From NCBI RefSeq assembly GCF_910578695.1, contig NZ_CAJTQJ010000006.1, positions 17,428 to 81,427 of the forward strand: a stretch of DNA of 64,000 bases, given 5' to 3'. Every line of letters starts with the position of its first letter. The first letter of the stretch is position 1. This stretch comes from an uncultured Brachyspira sp. GTDB lineage: Bacteria; Spirochaetota; Brachyspiria; Brachyspirales; Brachyspiraceae. Shown here one piece after another: positions 25,891 to 34,777 of this stretch. The notes under the pieces were generated by a model. The model searched no databases, had not been told where the DNA came from, and was given only the letters and a program-made list of their open reading frames with translations. The position numbers and the translations under genes are program-made.

Positions 25891-26541
25891 ATGGATTTAG
25901 AAATGAAAAGCATAAACAAAGAAGAAGAAGAGATAGTAATTTCATTTATAAGCATACTGATTATATGTTCTTATATAGCATGTCAGATGATATCTAATAT
26001 AGCAAGCGTAAAAATAGCTAATGTTTTAAGCCTTGCTGTTGATGGAGGTACATTTTTATATCCTTTAGCTTTTACAATTAGAGATATGGCACATAAAACT
26101 ATAGGCAAGAGAAATACTCAAAAACTTATATTAGTTTCTGCCATTATAAATATATTTTCTCCTATATATTTTTATATAATATCTCAAATACCTGCTGATT
26201 CAAGTTTTGAGTTTAATGAGGCTTTTCAATTAACATTAAGTCCTGTGATTAGAATAGCAATAGCTTCTATAGTAGGTTCTTCATTATCCGAGCTTGTCGA
26301 TACTGAAATATATCATTTATTTGTAACTAAAATTACAAAAAAATATCAATGGCTTAGGGTTCTTATAAGTAATGCATTCAGCATACCTGTTGATAATTTT
26401 ATTTTTGTAGCTGTAGCATTTTGGGGAGTACTTCCTTTTGATACTTTAATAGGAATATTTATATTTAATTTTGCTGTTAAATATGCTGTTACTATTATAA
26501 GCGTGCCTATGATATATTTAGTAAAGGATAAAAATGCATAG
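25891..26541 (+). CDS. VUT-family transporter (queuosine-precursor transporter-like)
   Basis: 216 residues and six membrane spans. The VUT/YhhQ signature includes ASVKIANVLS, GTFLYPLAFTIRDMAHKTIGKR and SSLSELVDTEIYH. YhhQ-type proteins import queuine/preQ precursors for tRNA modification. The ATG follows AATTA with no ribosome site, and a TATATT-type box lies just upstream, so the mRNA could be leaderless. No preQ1 riboswitch was recognised upstream. Confidence 0.82.
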   Translation: MDLEMKSINKEEEEIVISFISILIICSYIACQMISNIASVKIANVLSLAVDGGTFLYPLAFTIRDMAHKTIGKRNTQKLILVSAIINIFSPIYFYIISQIPADSSFEFNEAFQLTLSPVIRIAIASIVGSSLSELVDTEIYHLFVTKITKKYQWLRVLISNAFSIPVDNFIFVAVAFWGVLPFDTLIGIFIFNFAVKYAVTIISVPMIYLVKDKNA

Positions 26542-26655
26542 TTTTATAATTAATTAAAAGTATTGACATAAAATAATATAATTGTTATCTTTGCATACAA
26601 AAATAGAGAGTTCATATTTATCATTATATTGCTTAAAAATATAATTATAAATTAT

Positions 26656-26969
26656 GCAATAACTACGATAGCTACTGAAGTTTTTAAGAAAACTTTTACA
26701 ACTTTTAATAAAACGCAGAAGGTACTAATTTAGAATTAATAACTCATCAGGCTAATACTAGAATTATGAATTCTGTTGCTAAGAGTTTGGGTTTAAAAGA
26801 TGATAAATTCTATATTAATATACAAAGATACGGCAATACATCAGCAGCAAGCGTAGGAATAGCTCTTGCTGAGGCTTTTGAATCAGGAACTATAAAAGAC
26901 GGAGATTATGTATTATTAACGGCTTTTGGTGCAGGGCTTACTTGGGGATCAACTTTAATAAAATTCTAA
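26656..26969 (+). pseudogene. fabH: Remnant of 3-oxoacyl-ACP synthase III (fabH)
   Basis: Only the C-terminal quarter remains. 26712-26969 reads ELITHQANTRIMNSVAKSLG, then NIQRYGNTSAASVGIALAEA and LTAFGAGLTWGSTLI, which are the catalytic-His (HQAN) and catalytic-Asn (GNTSAAS) blocks of FabH. Another frame at 26656-26706 gives TTIATEVFKKTF, resembling the preceding FabH segment, so there is a frameshift near 26709. The N-terminal ~220 residues with the active-site Cys are gone. A promoter-like TTGACA-17-TATCTT (26563-26591) survives upstream. Confidence 0.8.
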
Positions 26970-26991
26970 TAATATATATGAGGTTTTTATT

Positions 26992-27408
26992 ATGACATTA
27001 TATGAATACTTATATTCAGGATTTGGAAAGGAAGAAGATTTAAATTGTGCCGAAAAAATGCTTTACGGAGCTAATAAAGTTTATGAGCTTGGCATAAATA
27101 AAAATGATTTGAAATTAGCTGCAGGCTTCGGAGGCGGTATGGCAGTTGGAATTACCTGCGGAATAATTACAGGCGGTATAATGGCTTTATCTAAGGCTTT
27201 TATAAAAGACAGAGGACATGAAGGAACTCTTTTAAAAGAAATTGAATCAGAATATATAAATAAATTTAATAATAAAATGGGAAATATTAACTGCGATACT
27301 TTAGTAGAAAAATACAGACATCCTGAAAACGGATGCAGTTATTTAATATTTGAAGCGGCTAAAATATTTGATGAATTGATGGAAAAATACAAAAATTATA
27401 GAGTTTAA
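26992..27408 (+). CDS. C_GCAxxG_C_C family redox protein
   Basis: 138 residues. The family pattern is present: a Cys in LNCAEKMLYGANKV, then FGGGMAVGITCGIITGGIMALSK, and a later Cys in HPENGCSYLI. These small proteins are thought to carry redox-active cysteines, sometimes next to thiol or metal enzymes. GAGG precedes the ATG. It comes 22 bp after the fabH remnant. Confidence 0.82.
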   Translation: MTLYEYLYSGFGKEEDLNCAEKMLYGANKVYELGINKNDLKLAAGFGGGMAVGITCGIITGGIMALSKAFIKDRGHEGTLLKEIESEYINKFNNKMGNINCDTLVEKYRHPENGCSYLIFEAAKIFDELMEKYKNYRV

Positions 27409-27471
27409 ATATCTTAATATAAAAATTATAATTGCCTTAGAATATATTATTTTTATTAACAATAATAAAAA

Positions 27472-27540
27472 GTAAGCAGATAATAAACTTTAATATTAGC
27501 TATTCTAAAGCAAGTTTATAGGCAGCAGCATATTTATTTT
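27472..27540 (-). repeat. Decayed family C palindromic element
   Basis: AGCAGATAATAAACTTTAAT and CTAAAGCAAGTTTATAGG match the aspS/lspA copies with several changes. It lies within 10 bp of the stop codon of the minus-strand gene ending at 27548, in the same gene-relative orientation as the other copies. Confidence 0.55.
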
Positions 27541-27547
27541 TTTAACT

Positions 27548-27838
27548 TTAAATAATATTACATATAGAATTAATAATATTTAGTTTTTTTCTTTCTCTTT
27601 CGCTTAGAGGTGCATATTTAGATTTATATATTATATCATTTGCAAGAACTATAAATTGTTCCTTAAGCATTTCTGCAGCCTCTTTCGGAGTTTTTCCAGT
27701 AGATTTTATAGCTAAATCTTCATTACCTATAACATAATGATCATCTGCTATTTTTAGCATATAGCCTTTTAATGGTTTTTTGAAGTGAAAATCATCTGCA
27801 TCATTGAAATTCAATTCTATTTTCTGTTTCTGTGCCAT
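27548..27838 (-). CDS. Small hypothetical protein
   Basis: 96 residues from the ATG at 27838 (MAQKQKIELNF), which has GAGAG about 11 nt upstream; a longer frame starts at 27871 without a ribosome site. I do not recognise the family. It is a beta-alpha protein with a DDHYVIGNEDLAIKSTGKTP stretch and a lysine-rich end. The 5' end overlaps the 3' end of the upstream lipoprotein gene by 38 bp in another frame, so the two are cotranscribed. Confidence 0.65.
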   Translation of the reverse strand: MAQKQKIELNFNDADDFHFKKPLKGYMLKIADDHYVIGNEDLAIKSTGKTPKEAAEMLKEQFIVLANDIIYKSKYAPLSERERKKLNIINSICNII

Positions 27839-28619
27839 CAATATATACTCTCTCTTTTGTATAATCTTCATTTGTCAGGCTAAGTGTTTTTTGCGTAAAT
27901 ATAATATCATTTGTGTTGAAAGCATAAGGAGCTCTTCCTTTTAATTTACTCACTCCGTTTGATATAGCCTGATCTATAACTATATATAATTCTTCAGCAT
28001 GTCTTTTTTGATATTTCATAACATCTGCAATAACTATTTCATAAGCAGTTTGTCTGGTCGGACTGCCTGTATCGCCAATTATATGATAAGAATCTCCGTT
28101 TAAAGTGTCTATCCATAAGTAATCTCCGTCTATATCATATATCTCGAAATCTATAGTAACCTTTTGTGACCAAAAAGACATAGCAGAATTTGCATACATT
28201 ATACCGTCTACCTTATCAGCAAGTATTAATAAAGTTTCTTCACTCAGCCTATTAGTTGCCAAAGTTCCTGTAGCAGCCACATAATCAGCACCCAATATAG
28301 AATGATTAGGTAATTCGGCAAAATCTTTATTTCCAATAGCTTCTTCTAAAGTTATAAGTCTGACCATTTCATTTTGAGAATTAAAATTACTAATAAAACT
28401 ATTTAATACAAAATCAGCATATATTTCCGTATTTAAATATTTTAATTTGTCTAAATACTGATTAGTCATACTTTTAGGAAATGTAAAAGAAGCAATAGCA
28501 ATATTTCTCTTTTTTTCTATAATATCATCTACTCTTACATAGGAATATCTTGATGCACATGATATAATAATAAATAAAGATAATATTATAAATATAAAAA
28601 AATTAATTTTCCTATTCAT
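27801..28619 (-). CDS. Hypothetical lipoprotein
   Basis: 272 residues; lipobox IIISC with Cys21. Family not recognised. The segments RNIAIASFTFP, LITLEEAIG, GADYVAATGTLATN and IDFEIYDIDGDYLWIDTL resemble the CsgG/FlgO-like envelope fold that detects or builds outer-membrane structures; this is tentative. The gene is 14 bp downstream of the HEAT lipoprotein gene and overlaps the next gene. Confidence 0.68.
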   Translation of the reverse strand: MNRKINFFIFIILSLFIIISCASRYSYVRVDDIIEKKRNIAIASFTFPKSMTNQYLDKLKYLNTEIYADFVLNSFISNFNSQNEMVRLITLEEAIGNKDFAELPNHSILGADYVAATGTLATNRLSEETLLILADKVDGIMYANSAMSFWSQKVTIDFEIYDIDGDYLWIDTLNGDSYHIIGDTGSPTRQTAYEIVIADVMKYQKRHAEELYIVIDQAISNGVSKLKGRAPYAFNTNDIIFTQKTLSLTNEDYTKERVYIDGTETENRIEFQ

Positions 28620-28633
28620 CTGATATATTTCCT

Positions 28634-29305
28634 TTATGCCTCTTCATCTTTTTTATTTTCTCTGTATTCTATTACCTGATTAATAATAGATTTTACTGCA
28701 TAATCTTTATCTGTAGAAGCAAGCAGATTCAAAGCTCTGTCAATTCTTATATCATCATAATCTTTCAAAGCCTCCACAGCCGCCATTCTTACCCATTTAT
28801 TTTTACTCGATAAACTGTCAAGTATAGAGTTTAAAAGTTCTTTAGCATTCATTTTACCAGCTACTTTAAGCCCTTCTATCTGCACCTGCAAGTCTGTATC
28901 GGATATAGCCCTTTTAACTCTGTCAATAGTTTCAGGATTATTAGCCTCCAATCTTCCAAGCCCTAAAATAGCCAAGCATCGAACATTAAAATCAGGGTCT
29001 TCAACACTTGCTCTGAGAAAATCGCTATAAGCAATATCAGCCTCTATTTTTCCTAAAAGCCATATAGCCTCAGCCCTTACCTCTCTTCCTCCATTTTGTG
29101 CTGCATTTAAAACCTCTAATATAACTTCTTCATCATCAGGATTTTTTGCTAGCTTTTTTTCCGCTTTATGAACATCATCAAGTCTTCTCAAAGTAACATC
29201 TTTTGCAGAACAAGATATAATCAGTAAAAATACCGCAGTAAATATAAAAGCTATTATATTTTTTTTTATATTATATTTCATAATCATATTATATTTTATA
29301 ACCAT
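28634..29305 (-). CDS. HEAT-repeat lipoprotein
   Basis: 223 residues; lipobox LIISC (Cys32 from the first ATG). The mature part is four to five HEAT repeats, e.g. EVRAEAIWLLGKIEADIAYS, FNVRCLAILGLGRLEA and KWVRMAAVEALKDYDDI, suggesting a protein-binding solenoid on a membrane. AGAG lies 5 nt before the ATG at 29305, 7 bp after the alaS stop, so it is the second gene of the alaS operon. Confidence 0.8.
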   Translation of the reverse strand: MVIKYNMIMKYNIKKNIIAFIFTAVFLLIISCSAKDVTLRRLDDVHKAEKKLAKNPDDEEVILEVLNAAQNGGREVRAEAIWLLGKIEADIAYSDFLRASVEDPDFNVRCLAILGLGRLEANNPETIDRVKRAISDTDLQVQIEGLKVAGKMNAKELLNSILDSLSSKNKWVRMAAVEALKDYDDIRIDRALNLLASTDKDYAVKSIINQVIEYRENKKDEEA

Positions 29306-29312
29306 TTACTCT

Positions 29313-31919
29313 TTAATTTATTAATTTATTTCTTAATCTATTAATTTCTTCTTTGGCTTTATCTATATTTTCTATAGAACCCTGAGCAAAAGCGTCTTTT
29401 CCTCCGCCTCTTCCTCCGCTTACAGCTATAATATCTTTTATAATATTATTTGCGGATAATTTTTTTTCTTTTAAAGCATTTCCTGTTATCTGTACAAGTA
29501 TAGAGTCGGAAGAATCTGTTTTACTTATCATTACAGCGATACTATCTTTTACTCTCTCTTTTATAGTATCAGCATAAAGCCTAACTTCTTTAATATCCTC
29601 ATTAAACTCCAAATTATAGAATCTAATTCCTTTTAGCTCTTCATAATTATCCATAAATGAAACAGAAGCAGCAGATGAAGTTTTTAACTGTTTAATTTCT
29701 TTCTGCAGTTTTTTCACTTCGTTTTGCAGGCTTTCTGCTCTTACAGTAATATCGTCTGTCTTTGAAGCATTTAATATATATGCTAGATTTTTCATTTTAC
29801 TGAATAATTTGCTTGCTTCATTAGCAGCCTTTAATCCTGTTATAGCCTCTATCCTTCTAACACCGCTTGCTACGGAACCTTCGCTTACTATATGAAAATA
29901 ACCAATTTCCGATGTATTTGTCAAATGACTTCCTCCGCATAGCTCTACGGAAAAACCATTGCCTATATCAAGTATTCTTACAGTATCAGGATATTTTTCA
30001 CCGAATAAAGCCTTAGCTCCGCATAAAATAGCCTCTTCTTTAGGCATATATTTTATTACGGCAGGCATTGATTTAAATACAATCTCATTAACCTGATTTT
30101 CTATATTTATTAAAGTTTCATCTGAAATTGAATCAGGGTGAGTAAAGTCAAATCTCAAATACTCATCAGATACGAAGCTTCCAGCCTGATTAATATGGTT
30201 TCCAAGATTAAGCTCTAATATTTTCTGAAGTATATGAGTAGCCGTATGATTCTTTCTCACGGCACTTCTTCTGTCAAAATTAACGAATAATTTTATTTCT
30301 TCTCCTACGCTTAAAGAATGACTGCTGCAGTCTGCTATATGTATAATAGTATTTTCCTTTTTCTGAGTATCTGTTATTTTTATGATTTCTTTTCTGCTGT
30401 TTTCTATATATCCGTTATCTCCAATCTGTCCTCCCATCTCTCCATAGAAAGGAGATACATCAGTAATAATTAAAGCATTTGAAGATGATGCTTTTTCTTT
30501 TTTGCTGTTATTTTCATATACGGCAGTAATTTTGGCGTTTACCCCGTTTATCAGATTATCAGTTTCTTCTCCTACATATTTAGTTTCATAATTTTCAACA
30601 TATATGAATTTTGATTTTTTATCTTCTCCTGCACCTCTGCTTCTTTTTTTCTGCTCTTCCATAGCTTTTTCAAAACCAGCTTTATCAACTGTAAAGCCAT
30701 GATCTGATGCTTCTTCCTCTGTTATATCTATAGGAAGTCCGTAAGTATCAAAAAGCATAAAAGCATCTTTTCCCGATATTATTTTAGTGTCTTTATTTTC
30801 TTCAAATACATTATAAAGTTTATTCATACCAGAAGATATTGTACTTATAAATTTATTTTCTTCTTCTTTCAGTATTTTTTTTACATTTTCTTCTTCTTTC
30901 GGAAGATAATCATATATATCTTTATATACATTAACTACAGAATATGTAATTTCACTCAAAAAAGCATTTTTATGTCCCAAATCGCTTGCAGTTTTTAAAG
31001 CTCTTCTTAAAAGCCTTCTAAGTACATAACCTCTTCCCTCATTTGAAGGAGTACAGCCTTCTGATATTACAAATACCAATGCTCTTAAATGATCCGCTAT
31101 TAAATTTATTTTAGTCTTATTTTTATCCTCATATTTGATATTTAGTTTTTTGACTACTGCATCAACTATAGGCTTCATTACATCAGTTTGATAATTGCTT
31201 TCAGCATTTTGAGTAATATAGCATAATCTTTCAAGCCCCATTCCTGTATCTATGCCTACATTAGGAAGAGGAGATAAATTGCCGTCAGTATCCTGAAAAA
31301 ACTCATTAAATACTAAATTCCAAAACTCTAAATATCTTTCACAGTCGCAGCCTACAAAACAATCAGAATTACCGCATCCTTTTTCTTCTCCCATATCAAT
31401 ATAAAGTTCGCTGCAAGGTCCGCAGGCACCAGAATCCCCAGCAGGTCCCCAGAAATTATCTTTTTTTCCAAGTCTTACTATCTTTTCTTTAGGTACTCCA
31501 ATATGTTCATTCCAAATTTTGAAAGCATCATCATCTTTTTCATAAATGGAAACATATATTTTTTCAATAGGAAGTTTAATTATTTGAGTAGAAAATTCCC
31601 AAGCAAATTCTATAGCCTCTTTTTTGAAATAATCTCCCATAAAACAGAAATTACCGAACATTTCAAAAAAAGTATGATGTCTTGCAGTTTTTCCTATATT
31701 TTCTAAATCAGAAAGTCTAAAACATTTTTGTATGGTAGCTACTCTTGAATAAGGAGCTTTCTTTATTCCTGCATAATAAGGCTTGAATTGGAGCATTCCT
31801 GCTGTAGTAAATAAAAGGCTTGGGTCATCTATAGGTATAAGAGATGATGATTTCTCTATAGCATGCTGTTTGCTTTTAAAGAAATCTTTGAATTTTTCTC
31901 TCAATTCTAAATGTGTCAT
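29313..31919 (-). CDS. alaS: Alanyl-tRNA synthetase
   Basis: 868 residues from the ATG at 31919, where GGGAGTG stands just upstream; an in-frame ATG at 31943 is less likely. Class II catalytic domain (FFEMFGNFCFMGDYFKKEA; GDSGACGPCSELY; WNLVFNEF), tRNA-recognition region, editing domain with NHTATHIL and CGGSHLTNTSEIG zinc ligands, then a DHHA1 C-terminus with GGRGGGKDAFAQG. It charges and proofreads tRNA-Ala. No T-box leader was seen upstream. Confidence 0.96.
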   Translation of the reverse strand: MTHLELREKFKDFFKSKQHAIEKSSSLIPIDDPSLLFTTAGMLQFKPYYAGIKKAPYSRVATIQKCFRLSDLENIGKTARHHTFFEMFGNFCFMGDYFKKEAIEFAWEFSTQIIKLPIEKIYVSIYEKDDDAFKIWNEHIGVPKEKIVRLGKKDNFWGPAGDSGACGPCSELYIDMGEEKGCGNSDCFVGCDCERYLEFWNLVFNEFFQDTDGNLSPLPNVGIDTGMGLERLCYITQNAESNYQTDVMKPIVDAVVKKLNIKYEDKNKTKINLIADHLRALVFVISEGCTPSNEGRGYVLRRLLRRALKTASDLGHKNAFLSEITYSVVNVYKDIYDYLPKEEENVKKILKEEENKFISTISSGMNKLYNVFEENKDTKIISGKDAFMLFDTYGLPIDITEEEASDHGFTVDKAGFEKAMEEQKKRSRGAGEDKKSKFIYVENYETKYVGEETDNLINGVNAKITAVYENNSKKEKASSSNALIITDVSPFYGEMGGQIGDNGYIENSRKEIIKITDTQKKENTIIHIADCSSHSLSVGEEIKLFVNFDRRSAVRKNHTATHILQKILELNLGNHINQAGSFVSDEYLRFDFTHPDSISDETLINIENQVNEIVFKSMPAVIKYMPKEEAILCGAKALFGEKYPDTVRILDIGNGFSVELCGGSHLTNTSEIGYFHIVSEGSVASGVRRIEAITGLKAANEASKLFSKMKNLAYILNASKTDDITVRAESLQNEVKKLQKEIKQLKTSSAASVSFMDNYEELKGIRFYNLEFNEDIKEVRLYADTIKERVKDSIAVMISKTDSSDSILVQITGNALKEKKLSANNIIKDIIAVSGGRGGGKDAFAQGSIENIDKAKEEINRLRNKLIN

Positions 31920-32061
31920 GATCACTCCCGTTTTTAAGAACATTTATATATGAAAACTTAAATTTTTTATCGTTAAATTATATATTTAATTAATAATATA
32001 TTAAATTAATTATGAATGCAAGTTAAAATTAAAAAATAGATTATATAATACTTAAGTAATA

Positions 32062-32100
32062 AAAAAAAAGAGGAGTAATTATATATGCCCCTCTTTTTTT
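32062..32100. terminator. Terminator between degP and alaS
   Basis: An A-run plus GAGGAG pairs with CCCCTC plus a T-run around TAATTATATATG. Located 36 bp past the degP stop on the minus strand. Confidence 0.75.
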
Positions 32101-32135
32101 GATTAATAAACTTTTATAAGTTAAAGACTATTAAT

Positions 32136-33647
32136 TTATTCTATAATTATAACATAAGTCATTCTTGCCCTTTTTATTGTTACAGTAAATGACTTATCAT
32201 TTCCATAGGATTTAACAAAGTTATTATAATCATCTATATTTGAAATAGTTACTCCGTTAATAGCTTTAATAACATCTCCCGGTCTAAGTCCGTACTGATA
32301 TGCTTTTGAGTTCTGAGTCATATTAAGAACTGCAACACCTCTTTCATTACTTCTTATCTGAAGCCTTTGAGATATTTCAGGAGTGATATTTGAAACATCT
32401 AATCCCATCCAAGAACGGGCATTGCCTTGAGAGTTATTTTGAGACTGTCTTGTAGGCACAACATTTTCATCTTCAACTCTGGCTTCTATAGTAATTTTAG
32501 AAGTTCTCTCTCTTCCATTTCTCAAATATTTAACAGTAACTTCTTTTCCTACTTTTGTAGTTGCTACTTTATTAAATAAATCTCCTGACTTAGTCATTTT
32601 TTCGCCGTCATACTCTATTATAATATCTCCGTCCTGCAAGCCTCCTTTATCGGCTGGAGAATTTGGTATAACTTCGCTTACATATACTCCGCTGTTTTGT
32701 CTTACATTAAGTCCTCTTGATAAATTTTCATCTATATCCTGCAGATATATTCCCAAATATCCTCTTGTAACTTTTCCGTTTTCTTTTAAGTCAGTCATAA
32801 CAGAAGTAGCAAGATTAATAGGAGTAGCAAAACCTATTCCTATGCTTCCGCCTGAAGTAGAGTATATCAAAGTATTTATTCCTATTACCTGTCCGTGAAT
32901 ATTAAATAAAGGACCTCCTGAATTACCTGGGTTTATAGCAACATCAGTCTGTATATATCTTTGATATTTATTAGCTCCTACATCGCTTCTTCCTTTAGCA
33001 CTTACAATACCGAATGTAACAGTATTATTAAGCCCGTAAGGGTTTCCTATAGCAATAGCAAATTCTCCCGGTTCTATAGCATCGCTGTCGCCTAAAGCAA
33101 CATAAGGAAAATCTCTGTTATTATTTTCTATTTTTAGTAAAGCCAAATCATAAGCCTCATCATATCCTATCAATTTGGCAGGCAGTTCTTCATCTTCTCC
33201 GTAAAGAGTAACCATTATTTTAGTAGCATTTTTTACTACATGATAATTGGAAAGTATATAGCCCTCTTCATTTATAATAAATCCGCTTCCTAAAGATTTC
33301 TGACTTCTCTTCTGTCTAGGCATTTGATCTCCGAAGAAAAATCTGAAGAATTCATCTGCATATCTGTCTTCTCTAGTTTCTCCTGCTTCTATTTCAGTAG
33401 ATATATTAACCACAGCAGGCATATTTTTATCAACTACTTCTCTTATAGCTCCTTCAACTGCTAAAGCACCGTCTAATGAACCTGTAAAAGCAGTTTTTTC
33501 CGGTGCTGCTTGAGCATGAACTAAAAACTCTCCTTTTTTATAATTTTTTTCATACGAAAATATAAAAAAAGAAATAATTATACCAACCAAAGTAAATGTA
33601 AGCCCAAGATTTAAAAAGAACATAAATGAATGTTTTTTCTGCTCCAT
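32136..33647 (-). CDS. degP: Do-family serine endopeptidase (DegP/HtrA)
   Basis: 503 residues, anchored or exported by a hydrophobic segment at 11-30. Chymotrypsin-like protease with the triad His136 (SNYHVV), Asp167 (YDLALL) and Ser243 (NPGNSGGP), followed by two PDZ domains (GYLGIYLQDI.. and MGLDVSNITPE..). It degrades or refolds misfolded envelope proteins. AGGAGG lies before the ATG. Single gene with its own terminator. Confidence 0.95.
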   Translation of the reverse strand: MEQKKHSFMFFLNLGLTFTLVGIIISFFIFSYEKNYKKGEFLVHAQAAPEKTAFTGSLDGALAVEGAIREVVDKNMPAVVNISTEIEAGETREDRYADEFFRFFFGDQMPRQKRSQKSLGSGFIINEEGYILSNYHVVKNATKIMVTLYGEDEELPAKLIGYDEAYDLALLKIENNNRDFPYVALGDSDAIEPGEFAIAIGNPYGLNNTVTFGIVSAKGRSDVGANKYQRYIQTDVAINPGNSGGPLFNIHGQVIGINTLIYSTSGGSIGIGFATPINLATSVMTDLKENGKVTRGYLGIYLQDIDENLSRGLNVRQNSGVYVSEVIPNSPADKGGLQDGDIIIEYDGEKMTKSGDLFNKVATTKVGKEVTVKYLRNGRERTSKITIEARVEDENVVPTRQSQNNSQGNARSWMGLDVSNITPEISQRLQIRSNERGVAVLNMTQNSKAYQYGLRPGDVIKAINGVTISNIDDYNNFVKSYGNDKSFTVTIKRARMTYVIIIE

Positions 33648-33830
33648 ATACTCATAACCTCCTATTTAATTAAAATATATTTTTTAAAACTTGATAATTG
33701 ATTTAATTTTCAATAATAATAAAAAATCATAATAAAAGTTTCGCCTCATAGTTTATGAGAATATTACAATTATTATATTTAAGTAAATTTTATATAATAT
33801 AAACCTACAAAAAAAATACAAAGTAAAAAG

Positions 33831-34763
33831 CTATTTATAATTATTATGTTTGTAAAATGTTTCAGCTTCGCCTTTAGGTCTTGTATTCCATCTAGGGTGA
33901 ATCCAAAGCCAATTTTCAGGATATTTTGTTATTATTTCTTCCAATTTTTTTGTATATCTTTGAACATTATGTCTTATAGTTTCTTCTTTGGTTTCTTTTT
34001 CTTCTATATACATTATATCATGAACTATAATTTTATGATGTCCGTATCTGTCAGGCAGACTATAAACTATAGCCATTGGAGAACCTGTTTTCATAGCTAT
34101 AGCTACAGGACCTACAGCTGTAGCACAAGGATATCCGAAAAAATCTACAAAAATACCTTCTAAATAATTCTGATCGCATAAAAAAGCTACAGGCGAATTA
34201 TTATTTAAAACATTAAATATTTCTCTTAAATCTCCCCATCTTGATATGCATTTCATTCCTCTTTTTTCACGCCAAGAACGCATATATGCATCTAGTTTCG
34301 GATTATCAAGAGGTCTGAATATAACACCCGGATTATAGCCTTTGATAGCAAAATAAAAAGCTATATATTCCCAATTTCCTATATGCCCTGTTATAGCTAT
34401 AATTCCTCTCTTTTTTTTATTCATAGCTTCATCAAATATATCCTGTCCTTCTATTTTTATTCTCTTTAATATTTGCTTATCTGACATTTTTGATGATTTA
34501 ATGAACTCTGCAAAAGTCATCATCATAGATTTTATGGATCTCTTTGCTATTTTTTTTCTCTCTTTAAAACTTTTCTGCGGAAATGCCTGCTTTAAATTAA
34601 TAAATGCAACTTTTCTTATACTTGGTACAAAATAGTACATTAAAGTTCCTACAAGTTTTGCAAATAATATTACAATGATATAAGGCATAAATGCTAATAT
34701 TTCCATTAATATACGAAGCGGAATATATTCCAGCATTATAACCTTTGGTGATTTATAAGCCAA
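33831..34763 (-). CDS. Lysophospholipid/lipid A acyltransferase (LpxL/HtrB family)
   Basis: 310 residues with an N-terminal membrane segment (~15-40). The catalytic HxxxxE is GHIGNWEYIAF; further blocks are GVIFRPLDNPKLD, CDQNY..GIFVDFFG and WLWIHPRWN. It adds a secondary acyl chain to a lipid A-like precursor at the inner membrane. The start is TTG at 34763 with AGAGG 7 nt upstream. It is 14 bp after the stop of the Asn/Asp-rich protein gene. Confidence 0.88.
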   Translation of the reverse strand: MAYKSPKVIMLEYIPLRILMEILAFMPYIIVILFAKLVGTLMYYFVPSIRKVAFINLKQAFPQKSFKERKKIAKRSIKSMMMTFAEFIKSSKMSDKQILKRIKIEGQDIFDEAMNKKKRGIIAITGHIGNWEYIAFYFAIKGYNPGVIFRPLDNPKLDAYMRSWREKRGMKCISRWGDLREIFNVLNNNSPVAFLCDQNYLEGIFVDFFGYPCATAVGPVAIAMKTGSPMAIVYSLPDRYGHHKIIVHDIMYIEEKETKEETIRHNVQRYTKKLEEIITKYPENWLWIHPRWNTRPKGEAETFYKHNNYK

Positions 34764-34777
34764 ATGATACCTCTCTT

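Noticed and set aside
31920..32060. T-box leader before alaS
   Set aside because: Only ~140 bp of AT-rich DNA with no T-box word or antiterminator hairpin.
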